Origin: Nitrospirota bacterium
GTDB taxonomy: Bacteria > Nitrospirota > UBA9217
DNA length: 64,000 bases
Assembly (NCBI GenBank): GCA_029858565.1
Contig: JAOUEV010000005.1
Location: forward strand, 47,739 to 111,738
Direction of reading: 5' to 3'
The notes beneath the pieces were generated by a model, which did not search any database, was not told the DNA's origin, and saw nothing but the letters and a program-made list of their open reading frames with translations. Shown piece after piece: positions 7,906-17,149 of the stretch. Positions within the stretch are counted from its first letter, which is position 1. Each line of letters opens with the position of its first letter. The position numbers and the translations under genes are program-made.

Positions 7906-8646
7906 CTACTTCTTGGGAGCGGCTTCCTTGCCCTTGGCGCCGGCCGCGGGAGCAGCTTCCTTGCCCTTGGCGCCGGCCGGTGCAGCAGCCGCTTCGCCTT
8001 CTTCCTTCTTCTTGCCCACAACCTCGGGCTCGCCGGTTTCAGCGGTAGGCGCGGCCGACAGCATGGCCTCAAGCTTCTCTGCCGAGATCGGCGGCTGAAT
8101 GGTCGCGACCGTGGCGTCTCCGTCGGTCAGGATGCGGACGCCCTCAGGGGCCTTGATGTCCCGCACGTGCAGCGACTCGTTCACCTTGAGGTTGGTGATA
8201 TCAACATTGATGGAGTCCGGGATATTGGTCGGAAGGCACTCCACCTCGAGCTGGCGCTGACCGTACTGGAAGATGCCGCCTTCCTTCACGCCGATGGAAT
8301 TGCCCGTGATATGCACAGCCACCTGGATCTTCACCTTTTCGTTCATGGCGACTTCCATGAGGTCAAGATGCATCAGCGCTCCGGAGAGCGGATCGAGCTG
8401 GTAGTCCTTGATCAGCGCCAGGCGCTCGCCTGCGCCGGCACCGCCCTCCAGTTTCAGGTTGATCAGCGCATGTTCGCCGCCCTCCCTGTTCAACACCTTC
8501 GTCACGTCCTTGTTGACCATCGAGATGGGCAGGGACTTGCCGTGGCTGTAGAGGACCGCCGGGATCATCTTGTTCCTGCGCAAACCCCGGGCAACCCCTT
8601 TGCCCGCATTCTCTCTCACTTGTGCCGTCATAGCTACGCGTTCCAT
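7906..8646 (-). CDS. rplY: 50S ribosomal protein L25/general stress protein Ctc
   Basis: 246 residues. CTC-type L25 binds 5S rRNA. The L25 N-domain is clear (TAQVRENAGKGVARGLRR, IPAVLYSHGKS), followed by the TL5/CTC beta-domain (VAVHITGNSIGVKEGG, VECLPTNIPDSINVDI). The C-terminus is a low-complexity Ala/Lys/Pro tail with near-repeats of AGAKGKEAAP. I place the start at 8646 rather than the track's 8658 because GGAGGAAG directly precedes the second ATG. It is co-oriented with prs upstream and pth downstream. Confidence 0.95.
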   Translation of the reverse strand: MERVAMTAQVRENAGKGVARGLRRNKMIPAVLYSHGKSLPISMVNKDVTKVLNREGGEHALINLKLEGGAGAGERLALIKDYQLDPLSGALMHLDLMEVAMNEKVKIQVAVHITGNSIGVKEGGIFQYGQRQLEVECLPTNIPDSINVDITNLKVNESLHVRDIKAPEGVRILTDGDATVATIQPPISAEKLEAMLSAAPTAETGEPEVVGKKKEEGEAAAAPAGAKGKEAAPAAGAKGKEAAPKK

Positions 8647-8771
8647 TGCTTCCTCCATATACCGTGGTAATTACCCTAAAATGACCACTGATCAAGACAA
8701 ATGAACACAGTTAAGATCAAACTGCCTTTATCTCTTCTTATCCGTGGTTGATGCTCTGTTTTATATCATCT

Positions 8772-9722
8772 TCATACGAACAGCGAACTGAGCGACGATT
8801 CGTCATGAATGCGGTTCATCGCTTCGGCAAGAAGCGGCGCCACGGACAGGACCGTGAGCTTTTTGCATTCCTTCTGTTTGCTGTCGAGGGAGATCGTGTT
8901 CGTCACGATCAGCTCGTCGAGCGCGGAATCGTTGATCCGCTGGATCGCCGGTCCGGAAAGCACCGCATGGGTACAAGCCGCCATGATCGCTCCGGCGCCC
9001 GCCTTCTTCAGAGCGCCCACGCCCTCGGTCATGGTACCCGCGGTATCCACCATGTCGTCAAGCAGCAGACAGTCGCGCCCATTCACGTCCCCGATGATAT
9101 GCATGACCTGGGCCACATTGGCCTTTTCCCGGCGCTTGTCGATGATCGCCAGGGAAGCGTCCAGCCGTTTGGCAAAGGCCCGTGTGCGTTCCACGCCGCC
9201 CGCATCGGGTGATACCAGCGTAAGGTTCTTCAGGTTCTTCGACCGGATGTAGTCCAGCAGCACCGGAGCGGCGAACAGGTTGTCCACCGGGATATTGAAG
9301 AATCCCTGGATCTGCCCTGCGTGCAGGTCGATGGTCAGCACCCGGTTCGCGCCGGCGGAGGTGATCAAATCGGCAACGAGTTTGGCCGTGATCGGCACGC
9401 GGGGCTGCGCTTTCCGGTCCTGCCTGCTGTACCCGTAATAGGGAAGCACCGCGGTGATGCGGGCTGCCGAAGCGCGCTTGAGCGCGTCGATCATGATCAG
9501 CAGTTCCATGAGATGCCGGTTCACCGGATTCGAGGTCGGCTGCACCACGAAGACCTCGGAACCCCGGACATTATCAACGATCTGGACATTGATCTCCCCG
9601 TCGCTGAAACGGGTGACAACGGCGTTCCCCAGCGGAAGGTTCATCCGCTCACAGATCTCTTTCGCTAGAGCGGGATTGGCGTTCCCGGAAAAAACCTTGA
9701 TGCCGTGCTTGGCTCTGACCAT
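8772..9722 (-). CDS. prs: Ribose-phosphate pyrophosphokinase
   Basis: 316 residues. Prs makes PRPP from ribose 5-phosphate and ATP, feeding purine, pyrimidine, His and Trp synthesis. Landmarks include FSGNANPALAKEIC, FSDGEINVQI, YYGYSRQDRK, the divalent-cation site region TIDLHAGQIQGFF and the PRPP loop LLLDDMVDTAGTM. The start at 9722 (MVRAKHG) is favoured over the longer ORF because AGAGGGA lies 3 bases upstream and the extension is not typical. It sits directly after tRNA-Gln on the same strand. Confidence 0.97.
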   Translation of the reverse strand: MVRAKHGIKVFSGNANPALAKEICERMNLPLGNAVVTRFSDGEINVQIVDNVRGSEVFVVQPTSNPVNRHLMELLIMIDALKRASAARITAVLPYYGYSRQDRKAQPRVPITAKLVADLITSAGANRVLTIDLHAGQIQGFFNIPVDNLFAAPVLLDYIRSKNLKNLTLVSPDAGGVERTRAFAKRLDASLAIIDKRREKANVAQVMHIIGDVNGRDCLLLDDMVDTAGTMTEGVGALKKAGAGAIMAACTHAVLSGPAIQRINDSALDELIVTNTISLDSKQKECKKLTVLSVAPLLAEAMNRIHDESSLSSLFV

Positions 9723-9759
9723 CGTTCCCTCTTGGCGCTGCCGCGTCATGCCGGTTCTG

Positions 9760-9833
9760 TGGTTCGGGGACAGGGAGTCGAACCCCGATTCAAGGCTTCA
9801 AAGGCCTCTGTCCTACCATTAGACGATCCCCGA
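9760..9833 (-). tRNA. tRNA-Gln (anticodon TTG), CCA encoded
   Basis: Folded by hand: 7-bp acceptor TCGGGGA/TCCCCGA, D-arm GTCT-AATGGTA-GGAC, anticodon arm GAGGC-CTTTGAA-GCCTT with anticodon TTG, 4-base variable loop, T-arm CGGGG-TTCGACT-CCCTG, discriminator A and an encoded CCA. The length is 74 with CCA. It lies between spoVG and prs on the same strand, an arrangement known from Geobacter-like genomes. Confidence 0.96.
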
Positions 9834-9850
9834 GCATGGGGTGAAACAGG

Positions 9851-9875
9851 AAAAGGATAGGCGCTGCGCCTATCC
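9851..9875 (-). terminator. Terminator after spoVG
   Basis: The hairpin GGATAGGCGC/GCGCCTATCC (9855-9875) is followed on the minus strand by TTTTCC. It separates the ispE-spoVG transcript from tRNA-Gln. Confidence 0.8.
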
Positions 9876-9909
9876 TCTCTGGATTGATACCGAATCGGCT
9901 GCGTACTGC

Positions 9910-10215
9910 TTATGGTGCGTCCGGAGGGATTTCCGTCTTCTCCGGCCGCTTGGTGGGATTGGCAAGCTCCCGCTCATATTCCGCCAGCACCCTGGTCTCG
10001 ATCATCTGGCGGGTTTCGCTATTCAGCGGATGGGCAATGTCCTTGAAGGTCCCATCCTTCATTTTTCTGCTGGGCATTGCCACGAACAGGCCCGTGTTCC
10101 CATGGATGACCCGGAGGTCCCTGATAAGAAAAACAGTATCCAGGGTGATGGTGGCATAGGCCTTTAATCGCTCTTCGTTGACGACAGGAAACACCCGGAC
10201 TTCCGTGATCTCCAT
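9910..10215 (-). CDS. spoVG: SpoVG family RNA/DNA-binding regulator
   Basis: 101 residues, usual length. SpoVG is a small nucleic-acid-binding regulator found well beyond spore formers. The sequence follows the family closely: MEITEVRVFPV, LKAYATITLD, FLIRDLRVIHG, GLFVAMPSRK and a helix with DIAHPLNSETR. A charged, Pro-rich tail ends the protein. It lies downstream of ispE with a 60-base gap and is closed by a terminator. Confidence 0.95.
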   Translation of the reverse strand: MEITEVRVFPVVNEERLKAYATITLDTVFLIRDLRVIHGNTGLFVAMPSRKMKDGTFKDIAHPLNSETRQMIETRVLAEYERELANPTKRPEKTEIPPDAP

Positions 10216-10275
10216 ACGCGCCCCCCTACCGTATGAACACCCAGTTCCTGTTGCTGGACAACGCTGCGTTCCCCG

Positions 10276-11151
10276 TTACGGCGTGGACCGGAGATATTCC
10301 CCATACAGAGGCTCGGTCACGACCGGCGCCGGGAAGACCTTCCATCCCCGGGACCCGATCCGTTCCGCGGCCGTTCTGCATGCTGCCTCAGTTTCAAAGA
10401 TCCCGAATACCGTCGGTCCGCTGCCGCTCATCCGCGCTCCAAGCGCTCCGGCATCCCGGAGTGCCTGTTCCATCTCTCCGATGACCGGATGGGCCGGCGC
10501 CGTGACCGTTTCCAGGTCATTGTGAAGCGACTGGGCCAGCTGACCGACTTTGAGCCTTGCAATTTTATTACAGTCGACCTTCTTTGTCAACCGTAAATTT
10601 AGGTTCTTATAGACCCAGGCGGTCGAGGTCTCGAACCCCGGGTTCACCAGAAGTACCCAGAACAGGGGAGGCGGCGGCAGGGTTTCCAGCACCTCTCCCC
10701 GTCCCCGGGCAATCGCCGTCGGGCCATGGAGAAAGAAGGGCACGTCCATGCCCAGGCCTGTGCCGATCTCCGCCAGCTGCGCCCGGGACAGGAGCCCTCC
10801 TGTCAAGACATTGCATGCCACGAGCACAGCTGCGGCATCACTGCTGCCGCCCCCCAGTCCCGCGGCAACGGGAATATTCTTGTTGATCGTGATGGAGAGC
10901 CCCATCCCGGGACGGGACCGGTCCAGCACTGCCCGGGCCGCGCGGTACGCGATGTTCCCCTCGCCGACCGGAACACCTGCGGCATCGCAGGTAACACTGA
11001 TGCCGCCCTGTGCTTCCCGGACCGAAACACGGTCGTACAGGCCCACGGCCTGCATCAGCATTTCCACATCATGATAGCCGTCAGACCGCTTACCAAGGAC
11101 AGAGAGGCAGAGATTGACCTTCGCCGGAGCGAACAACACCAGTTCCTTCAC
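10276..11151 (-). CDS. ispE: 4-diphosphocytidyl-2-C-methyl-D-erythritol kinase
   Basis: 291 residues, GHMP kinase family. IspE phosphorylates CDP-methylerythritol in the MEP isoprenoid pathway. The N-terminal APAKVNLCLSVLGKRSDGYH and the glycine-rich ATP loop PVAAGLGGGSSDAAA are diagnostic, and the C-terminal MSGSGPTVFGIF is the third GHMP motif. It starts with GTG, overlapping the stop of the upstream lipoprotein gene by four bases (GTGA), which indicates translational coupling. Confidence 0.97.
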   Translation of the reverse strand: MKELVLFAPAKVNLCLSVLGKRSDGYHDVEMLMQAVGLYDRVSVREAQGGISVTCDAAGVPVGEGNIAYRAARAVLDRSRPGMGLSITINKNIPVAAGLGGGSSDAAAVLVACNVLTGGLLSRAQLAEIGTGLGMDVPFFLHGPTAIARGRGEVLETLPPPPLFWVLLVNPGFETSTAWVYKNLNLRLTKKVDCNKIARLKVGQLAQSLHNDLETVTAPAHPVIGEMEQALRDAGALGARMSGSGPTVFGIFETEAACRTAAERIGSRGWKVFPAPVVTEPLYGEYLRSTP

Positions 11152-11906
11152 TGCATATCCCCCTGAAAGATCGTCTCCTCCACCGGGCCATTGATCTCTA
11201 CTTCCTCGTAAAGGACCGTAAGCCGCAGCGCCCGGTCGGGATTCTCGAGCACCACTGTCATCGGAAAGGAGTATCCCGAAATGGAGCGTCGCCCCTCGAA
11301 CCGCCCCCGATAGACCAGCCTGTCCCCGTCGTACCGTTCCTCGCTGTCGGCAAGGCCCCTGTCCGCCGGTTCTCCGGACGGCCGGAACACATGAACCCTC
11401 CGAACGGCCCCGCCTTCGGAGAACTGGACCATGCAGCGGCCTGCTGTTTCACAGGCTGCCCTGACCGGGACCTCGGTCTGCGGAGCGATCACGTTCCCGC
11501 CAAGAGCGGCGCAGAGCTCTCCGGGAGACAGCGACACTCCCAGCGCGCGCTCCAGCCCGGCCTGACCCACGGAAATGAACTCCTCTTCGCCCGGCGGCCG
11601 GAGCAGTACCGTTCTCCCGTCCGAGAGCAGCGCGAACAGGGATTCTCCAAGAGGGCCGAACCCGTCGACCCGGAGCTTTCCGCTGCTGTTCATCACGATG
11701 GCAACGCTCTCATAGGACCGGCGCCTGCCCTTGCGTTCGGTCTCGACCCGCGCGACCGCTTTCACGGTCACGAGCTTATGCCGCTGCGCGTCCAGCGCCT
11801 GCACCAGCGGGCCGGGAGACACCTCCTGCCCGGGAAGGTCCGGCAATCGGTGGTGGCATGCGGCAGGCAGGGTAAGGAGCAGGAGGGCGAGAAAGCGGAT
11901 CTTCAC
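11148..11906 (-). CDS. LolB-like outer-membrane lipoprotein
   Basis: 252 residues. The signal peptide ends in a lipobox (LTLPAAC, Cys about 17). The mature part has a LolB/LppX-like half-barrel pattern: LVTVKAVARVETERKGRRRSYESVAIV, LRVDGFGPLGESLFALLSDG, and a final VEINGPVEETIFQ. Such proteins bind or insert lipids or lipoproteins at the outer membrane; the substrate here is unknown. The GTG start overlaps the upstream TPR gene's stop (GTGA), and the stop overlaps ispE's GTG, so three genes are translationally coupled. Confidence 0.75.
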   Translation of the reverse strand: MKIRFLALLLLTLPAACHHRLPDLPGQEVSPGPLVQALDAQRHKLVTVKAVARVETERKGRRRSYESVAIVMNSSGKLRVDGFGPLGESLFALLSDGRTVLLRPPGEEEFISVGQAGLERALGVSLSPGELCAALGGNVIAPQTEVPVRAACETAGRCMVQFSEGGAVRRVHVFRPSGEPADRGLADSEERYDGDRLVYRGRFEGRRSISGYSFPMTVVLENPDRALRLTVLYEEVEINGPVEETIFQGDMQ

Positions 11907-13675
11907 GGTTTGGCTTTCTGAGGGTTCTTTTTTGGCTTCTTCGCCGGCTGGTCAGGGCTGACGATCTTATCGGGATCGCCGAAGCCCGCTGCGCGGAACT
12001 TGTCGCGGAGCTTGGGATTCCTGGGCTCGGTCTCGAGCGACCGGATCCATTGCTTCTGCGCCTGGGTCTTTTTTCCGCGCTTCAGCAGTATATCGCCGTA
12101 ATGCTCCAGCATCACCGGGTCTTCAGCCTTGGACTTTTCCATTGCCCTGGTCATGACCTCAAGGGCCTCGGCATACATGCCCTTCTGGTAATAGACCCAG
12201 GCGAGACTGTCCAGTATATAGCCGCTATCCTGCTTGATCAGCAGCGCACGCTTGATCAGCGACAAGGCCTCATCAAGGTTCTCGCCAGCCTCTGCGTAGG
12301 TATACCCCAGATAGTTCAGAGCGTCGGCATGGTCCGGCTTTATCTCCAGTGTCTTGCGGAGCGCGGCCCGCATATCGTCTTTCTTTCCCTGCTTTTCATA
12401 GGTGATGGCCAGGGAGAAGTACAGGTCATCGCGGTCCGGGGCCATGGTGATCCCCCTGAGCAGGACCGCGGACGCTTCGGCGTATTGTTCAAGGTCCATA
12501 TAGGCATCGGCAAGGTAAAGATAGAGCTCCGGCTTGCCGGGCTGTTCCTTCACCGCTTTGTCGAGGAGCGGAATAGCGTCCTGGACACGGTTCTGGCGGG
12601 CCAGGATGTATGCCGTCTGCAGGATCGCATCGGTGTCTCCTGCGTCAAGTTTGAGGATGTCGCTGTAAACGGCCCGCGCTTCGTCATAGCGGTCCTGGGC
12701 AATGAGGACCGACCCCAGATAGTGGCGGACCTTGATGTTGTCCGGGAGAGCATCGACCGCAACCTGGAAGGCGGCCGCGGCCTCGGCATAGCGTTTTTTC
12801 TCGACGTAGATGAGACCCATCTTCACATAGGCGTCATAGTTCTTGTCGTCATCCGTCACGATCCGCCGGAACTGGTCAAGCGCCTGGTCAAGCTCGTTCT
12901 CCTGGATCAGAAGCTGCGCCATGCGCTGCCGCAGTTCGGTATTGTGCGGATTCAGGGTCAACGCTTTCCGGTAGGACGCAATGGCATCGGCGGTACGGCC
13001 GGTCATTTCATAGACAATGCCCATGCCCGTGTGCGCCGGTTCGAACTCATCACGTATGGATATGGCGCGCTTGAACTCGGCAAGCGCCTCGGGAAACATC
13101 TTCCGCTCGGTGTAGATCCTGCCGATGTAGTACGGGGACATCAAAGAGGCCGGGGTCTTCTTTTCCAGGGACCGGAACGTCTCGATAGCGTCATCATATC
13201 GTTTCAGGCTCGCCAAAAGGGACCCCAGGTACAGAGCTCCCTCCTCATTGCCCGGATCGATGGCCAGGACGCGGCGATAGAGCTCCACCGCTTCGTCATA
13301 CTGCCGTTTCCCCGAGCTGATGCCGGCGAGCATCAGCAGCGTCTCGGTCCGGTCCGGCGACAGTTCGATCGCCTTGCGCGCGTACCGGGCCGCGTCGTCC
13401 GTCCTTCCCCTGCGAAGCGACAGCGCGGCGAGCGAATGGGCGATATCAGCGGACCGGGGATCGAGCTGCGACGCCTTTGCATATTCGGCCATGGCATCGT
13501 CGAGCTCGCCCTGCTCCTCGAGCAAGGTTCCGTTCATGAAGTGCAGATAAGCGTCGGACTGGCGTGTTTCGGACTCATCCAGGCGGCCCTGCAGCACCTC
13601 GGGAACACGGGGAGCGGTCGCGCCGCAGGACGCAGCAAGTAGCGCGACCAGGCATATGATAGGAAATGCTTTCAT
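11903..13675 (-). CDS. Large TPR-repeat lipoprotein
   Basis: 590 residues. The signal peptide has lipobox LLAASC, so the protein is probably membrane-anchored and periplasmic. The rest is a near-continuous array of tetratricopeptide repeats (about 14 by eye), for example AKASQLDPRSADIAHSLAAL and AIELSPDRTETLLMLAGISS, ending in a basic Pro/Lys-rich tail. TPR arrays are protein-interaction scaffolds. It heads a coupled set with the LolB-like lipoprotein and ispE, suggesting a role in outer-membrane or secretion assembly, by inference. Confidence 0.9.
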   Translation of the reverse strand: MKAFPIICLVALLAASCGATAPRVPEVLQGRLDESETRQSDAYLHFMNGTLLEEQGELDDAMAEYAKASQLDPRSADIAHSLAALSLRRGRTDDAARYARKAIELSPDRTETLLMLAGISSGKRQYDEAVELYRRVLAIDPGNEEGALYLGSLLASLKRYDDAIETFRSLEKKTPASLMSPYYIGRIYTERKMFPEALAEFKRAISIRDEFEPAHTGMGIVYEMTGRTADAIASYRKALTLNPHNTELRQRMAQLLIQENELDQALDQFRRIVTDDDKNYDAYVKMGLIYVEKKRYAEAAAAFQVAVDALPDNIKVRHYLGSVLIAQDRYDEARAVYSDILKLDAGDTDAILQTAYILARQNRVQDAIPLLDKAVKEQPGKPELYLYLADAYMDLEQYAEASAVLLRGITMAPDRDDLYFSLAITYEKQGKKDDMRAALRKTLEIKPDHADALNYLGYTYAEAGENLDEALSLIKRALLIKQDSGYILDSLAWVYYQKGMYAEALEVMTRAMEKSKAEDPVMLEHYGDILLKRGKKTQAQKQWIRSLETEPRNPKLRDKFRAAGFGDPDKIVSPDQPAKKPKKNPQKAKP

Positions 13676-13762
13676 GGTATCAGTCTAAGTGACGGTATGT
13701 CCCCTGTCAAGACAAAGAGATGATGATCTTGCGGCGGCCTGGCAGTTCGGGCGTGAAGCGGA

Positions 13763-14533
13763 TCACCGGGACCGCAGGAGTTCCCGCAGCCGTCCGAGAC
13801 CCGGCTCGATATCCTCGGCATCGTGGGCTTCCAGCGTGTACACCGGACGCAGGGCATGCTCCCGCAGCAGCCCGAAGAACTTGGCGAAATCCACCGTGCC
13901 GGTCCCCGGGACCAGGTGGGAGTCGGCTGACCCGGCATTGTCGTGCAGGTGGGTCTCGATGATATGTTTTCCCAGGCGCTGGAACCACTGCTCCATGGGT
14001 ACGGATGAGAAAATGTTGAAATGGCCGGTGTCAAAACAGAACCCGAAATCGCGGTGCCCGATCTTCTCGATCAGGAGCGCCAGCGCCTCGGGGTCCTCGT
14101 CGAACACGTTCTCCACGGCCAGACGCGTCCCGGCCTTCACCGCCGCTTCGACCACCCGCGGCCAGACCTCCATGCTGTTCTCGAGCCAGATGTCTGTCCG
14201 GCCCGCATAGCGCCACCGGTCATAGGCCGCGTGAAATACGATAACGCGCGGCCGCAGGACCGACGCCACGCCCAGGACCTGCTTGAACCGCATCTGGGTC
14301 GCCGAGCGCACCATGCGGTCCACGGCCCCGGGATTCAGGTCCATGAAGGGAGCATGGATCGTGATCGACGGTCCCCAATCCAGGGCGTCGGCGATCAAGG
14401 CCAGGTCCCCGTGCTCCAGCTGGTCGAGCACCGACGAGGGAAAGTAGATCTCAAGATCGTACTTCCGCTTCCGGAGCAGTTCCCGGTAGTCCTTCAGCTT
14501 GGGAAAAGGGATATGGACGTGGATGGGGTCCAT
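13763..14533 (-). CDS. Sugar phosphate isomerase/epimerase-like TIM-barrel protein
   Basis: 256 residues of the xylose isomerase-like/AP endonuclease 2 family. Metal-ligand-like motifs are seen along the barrel: ITIHAPFMDLNPG, VIVFHAAYD, RLAVENVFDEDPEAL, FCFDTGHFNIF, IETHLHDNAG and YTLEAHD. The family includes sugar isomerases, epimerases and endonuclease IV, so the substrate cannot be stated. The ATG has TGAGGT upstream. It lies 6 bases after the FmdB-like gene's stop and is likely co-transcribed with it. Confidence 0.85.
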   Translation of the reverse strand: MDPIHVHIPFPKLKDYRELLRKRKYDLEIYFPSSVLDQLEHGDLALIADALDWGPSITIHAPFMDLNPGAVDRMVRSATQMRFKQVLGVASVLRPRVIVFHAAYDRWRYAGRTDIWLENSMEVWPRVVEAAVKAGTRLAVENVFDEDPEALALLIEKIGHRDFGFCFDTGHFNIFSSVPMEQWFQRLGKHIIETHLHDNAGSADSHLVPGTGTVDFAKFFGLLREHALRPVYTLEAHDAEDIEPGLGRLRELLRSR

Positions 14534-14539
14534 GAGACC

Positions 14540-14824
14540 TCAGCTCTTGGATGGACAGGACCCGCCTGCGCAGCCCCCGCATGCCGCGGGTTTTGCCTCC
14601 GCTGCCGGCGCGGGAGCGGTCTCGGAGGACTTTTTCTTGTCCGCAGAAGCGTAGTCAGTTGCATACCATCCGCTTCCCTTCAGAACAAAGGACGTGGGAG
14701 AAAGCACCTTGCGGACCGCTGAAGCATGACAGATCTGGCAGACAGTCGCCAGAGGATCGCTGAACTTCTGCATGACCTCGAACCTGCCTTTACAGGAGTC
14801 GCATTCGTATTCGTAAACCGGCAT
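14540..14824 (-). CDS. FmdB-family zinc-ribbon protein
   Basis: 94 residues. The N-terminal zinc ribbon MPVYEYECDSCKGRFEV...CQICHA supplies two CxxC pairs. A low-complexity Ala/Lys region and a Cys-rich end (CGGCAGGSCPSKS) follow. FmdB-type proteins are putative regulatory zinc ribbons of uncertain role. I prefer the start at 14824 (MPVYEYEC, GGAAGG at good spacing) over the track's 14833. A second FmdB-type gene occurs at 33642-33860. Confidence 0.88.
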   Translation of the reverse strand: MPVYEYECDSCKGRFEVMQKFSDPLATVCQICHASAVRKVLSPTSFVLKGSGWYATDYASADKKKSSETAPAPAAEAKPAACGGCAGGSCPSKS

Positions 14825-15063
14825 ACCATTCACCTTCCTTCAAAACGATTGTTGCAGGGAAGGTTAATTATAAACAATGCATTGGTTAAAGACAACATTT
14901 TTTCAGTCGCTTTTATTGATGAACAGGGCTCTTCCTAGCGATGAACCCAGGCTTGGCCGCTCTTTGTCCCAACATATTAACGCATAATTTGTGTTTACCA
15001 AGACTAATTTGCTGTTTTCTCAGGGTATTTTTCGGGTATTTTTAAAAAAAGGGGAATAGTCAC

Positions 15064-15091
15064 TTGACAACCTGGGATTTATTGCTACAAT
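15064..15091 (+). promoter_or_regulatory. Strong sigma-70-type promoter for the surface lipoprotein
   Basis: TTGACA (15064-15069) and TACAAT (15086-15091) with a 16-base spacer, in an otherwise empty 475-base gap (14834-15309). The ATG at 15310 is about 210 bases downstream, so the transcript would have a long leader. I could not fold that leader into a known riboswitch class. Confidence 0.65.
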
Positions 15092-15309
15092 TGACGCTGT
15101 CACGGGAAAAACCGCTGATTTGCTGCGTTCGATCGAGCTCTTTCAGTGGACGTTGATGATTTCCCTTCGCTCTTACTGTTACCTGAAAATTCACTCTATT
15201 GCAAGGAAAGGAGGGGCAGCTTCATTTCTGATTCTTTAGTTGTATCGGCATAAACAGGTTACTATCGCATCAATTCATGGCGTTACTATTTCAACAAGGA
15301 GGAAAGACG

Positions 15310-16944
15310 ATGAAAAAGTTTTTGTATGTTACACTGGTTTTGTCTTTGATGACGTTCGGGCTCTTCGGCTGTTCTAATATGCCGACCAATTTTGCGGTAA
15401 TTGAAGGAAAAGCAGCCAACCCGGGCGTGCTCTACGGCAAGGTGGTCGACTACTCGACCCGCGCCGGAGTTGCGAATGCCACGGTGTACCTGAAAGTTTC
15501 CGGCGAGTGGCGCCAGGTGAACACCAAGACGGCCACGACAACGGGCGCTGAAAATGTCGCCGGCGATTTCACCATCAACAATCTTCCGCTTGCGTCCTGC
15601 ATGCAGATGGTCATCAAGACCCCCCAGGGCGCTTCCTATGTGACGTACAAGGACGACTGCGTCTGGATCGACCAGCAGGGCAACTACGAAAACCAGTCGA
15701 ACTGGGAAGTGGCCTATGATTACGGCAATGTCGAAATGGTGACCGGCGTGAACTTCAGCGTTTATGTCGTCAACACTGACACGGGCAACTACGTGACCAA
15801 GTCCGACGGCAGCGCGCTCGCGATCTACAACGGCTGGTGGACCGATACCCTGGCCGACGAAATGGCAACCCGGGACACCACTGACACGAACAAGTACACG
15901 ATAATCGTTCCTCAGACGTTTGCCAACTTCCAACTTTGCACACCCGCGGTTGACACTACCGGTGATGGGATATTTGATGTGACCAGCGGCTGCGCTTTGG
16001 TTGCGAATTATAACTCATCAATGCTCACCAATGAAGGAACGCTGAACACGAACATCCTCGTATCGAACATCAACACGTACACAGCGGTTGCCAAGGTTGC
16101 CGACAACATGGCGCCGAAGGGCGCAAATGCCGGCGGAACCACTCTTGATGTGCTCGCCAAGACCGACAACATGAAGATCTTCTTCAACCAGCCTGTTGAG
16201 ATCGCCTCGGGCGGCAACAGCCTGCGGCTGAACTACACAGACAACCTGAAGACCCTGACCGCCAATGCAGTGGTGACCGAGCTCACTGCCACGATCGCGC
16301 TCAGCTCGAGCAACACCCTGATGACCATCACGCCCTCGGCGGCGTTCATCGAGAACGAAACGTACACCTATGATGCGGACAGCGTCTCACTCCGCGCCCA
16401 ATCGGCGACAAACGGCAACCAGGACACGGTGTACTCGCTTGCCAACCTTATGGGCACCAACGGTTCGTTCTACATTTATGCAACCGGCAACGGCACGATG
16501 GGCTCCACGCCTGCCCTCTCGGTTGACAATGCCAACTTCTGCAACAATAATACGGCGATCACCACTGGCGACCCCGTAGTCTGCGCTGCCGCAGCCCCGA
16601 TGCTGGTCTTCCCGGAGAACGTCTGGGGTACGGTCAGCCTGATCAGCAGGCAGTCCGGCACGACCACGGTCACCTACGTGAACAACGCACCGGCGGCCAT
16701 CACCGGCCAGGGCGCTATTTCCTACCTCGTAACACAGGCATCTACGTCCACGGCCTTCACCGGCAACACCTACGGTTACAAAGCAACCGGATCCGCGTTC
16801 CTGTTCAACCTGAACACCGCTCTCGGCACCGGAGCCATTGCTGACAACACGACCGCGGCTCCCCAGACACTGAATCTCGAAATCAATGCCTATGACGCGG
16901 AAGGCAATGTTTACCACCAGGTAGGCAGTTTCGCAGTTCAGTAA
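15310..16944 (+). CDS. Large secreted lipoprotein with Ig-like/CNA-like domains
   Basis: 544 residues. The start is MKKFLYVTLVLSLMTFGLFGC, a lipoprotein signal with lipobox LFGC and AGGAGGAAAG upstream; the ORF track starts 11 codons earlier. The first mature domain (PGVLYGKVVDYSTRAGVANA, VYLKVSGEWRQVNTKTATTT) resembles carboxypeptidase-regulatory beta-sandwich modules. A later region (DNMKIFFNQPVEI, TLMTITPSAAFIENETYTYD) resembles SbsA-type Ig-like domains. The composition is rich in Thr, Asn and Ala. A strong promoter and terminator flank it, so it is a single-gene unit and probably an abundant surface protein. Function unknown. Confidence 0.85.
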   Translation: MKKFLYVTLVLSLMTFGLFGCSNMPTNFAVIEGKAANPGVLYGKVVDYSTRAGVANATVYLKVSGEWRQVNTKTATTTGAENVAGDFTINNLPLASCMQMVIKTPQGASYVTYKDDCVWIDQQGNYENQSNWEVAYDYGNVEMVTGVNFSVYVVNTDTGNYVTKSDGSALAIYNGWWTDTLADEMATRDTTDTNKYTIIVPQTFANFQLCTPAVDTTGDGIFDVTSGCALVANYNSSMLTNEGTLNTNILVSNINTYTAVAKVADNMAPKGANAGGTTLDVLAKTDNMKIFFNQPVEIASGGNSLRLNYTDNLKTLTANAVVTELTATIALSSSNTLMTITPSAAFIENETYTYDADSVSLRAQSATNGNQDTVYSLANLMGTNGSFYIYATGNGTMGSTPALSVDNANFCNNNTAITTGDPVVCAAAAPMLVFPENVWGTVSLISRQSGTTTVTYVNNAPAAITGQGAISYLVTQASTSTAFTGNTYGYKATGSAFLFNLNTALGTGAIADNTTAAPQTLNLEINAYDAEGNVYHQVGSFAVQ

Positions 16945-16975
16945 AATCGCATAGTGATGCGCAGGATCGCACCTC

Positions 16976-17007
16976 AGCCCCGTGGGTTTCCCACGGGGCT
17001 TTTTTTG
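16976..17007 (+). terminator. Rho-independent terminator after the surface lipoprotein
   Basis: An 11-bp hairpin (AGCCCCGTGGG, 3-base loop, complement) is followed by a run of T residues, 31 bases after the stop codon at 16944. Confidence 0.92.
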
Positions 17008-17149
17008 ACAACAAACTCTTGCGGCCGCTTTCGGGCGGTTTGCCTTTTATCGAAAAAAACCGTATAGTTACCATGCGCAATTTCCCGGATCATCAACCAT
17101 TCCGCGGCTGCTGTATATACTCACTTTTGTCCGGAGGCCAGAACTGATC

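Noticed and set aside
12050-13642. 530-residue plus-strand ORF
   Set aside because: Lies opposite the TPR lipoprotein, whose repeats are unmistakable. Long antisense frames are expected in GC-rich DNA.
15090-15309. c-di-GMP or other riboswitch in the long leader of the surface lipoprotein
   Set aside because: The conserved core sequences of the riboswitch classes I know are absent.
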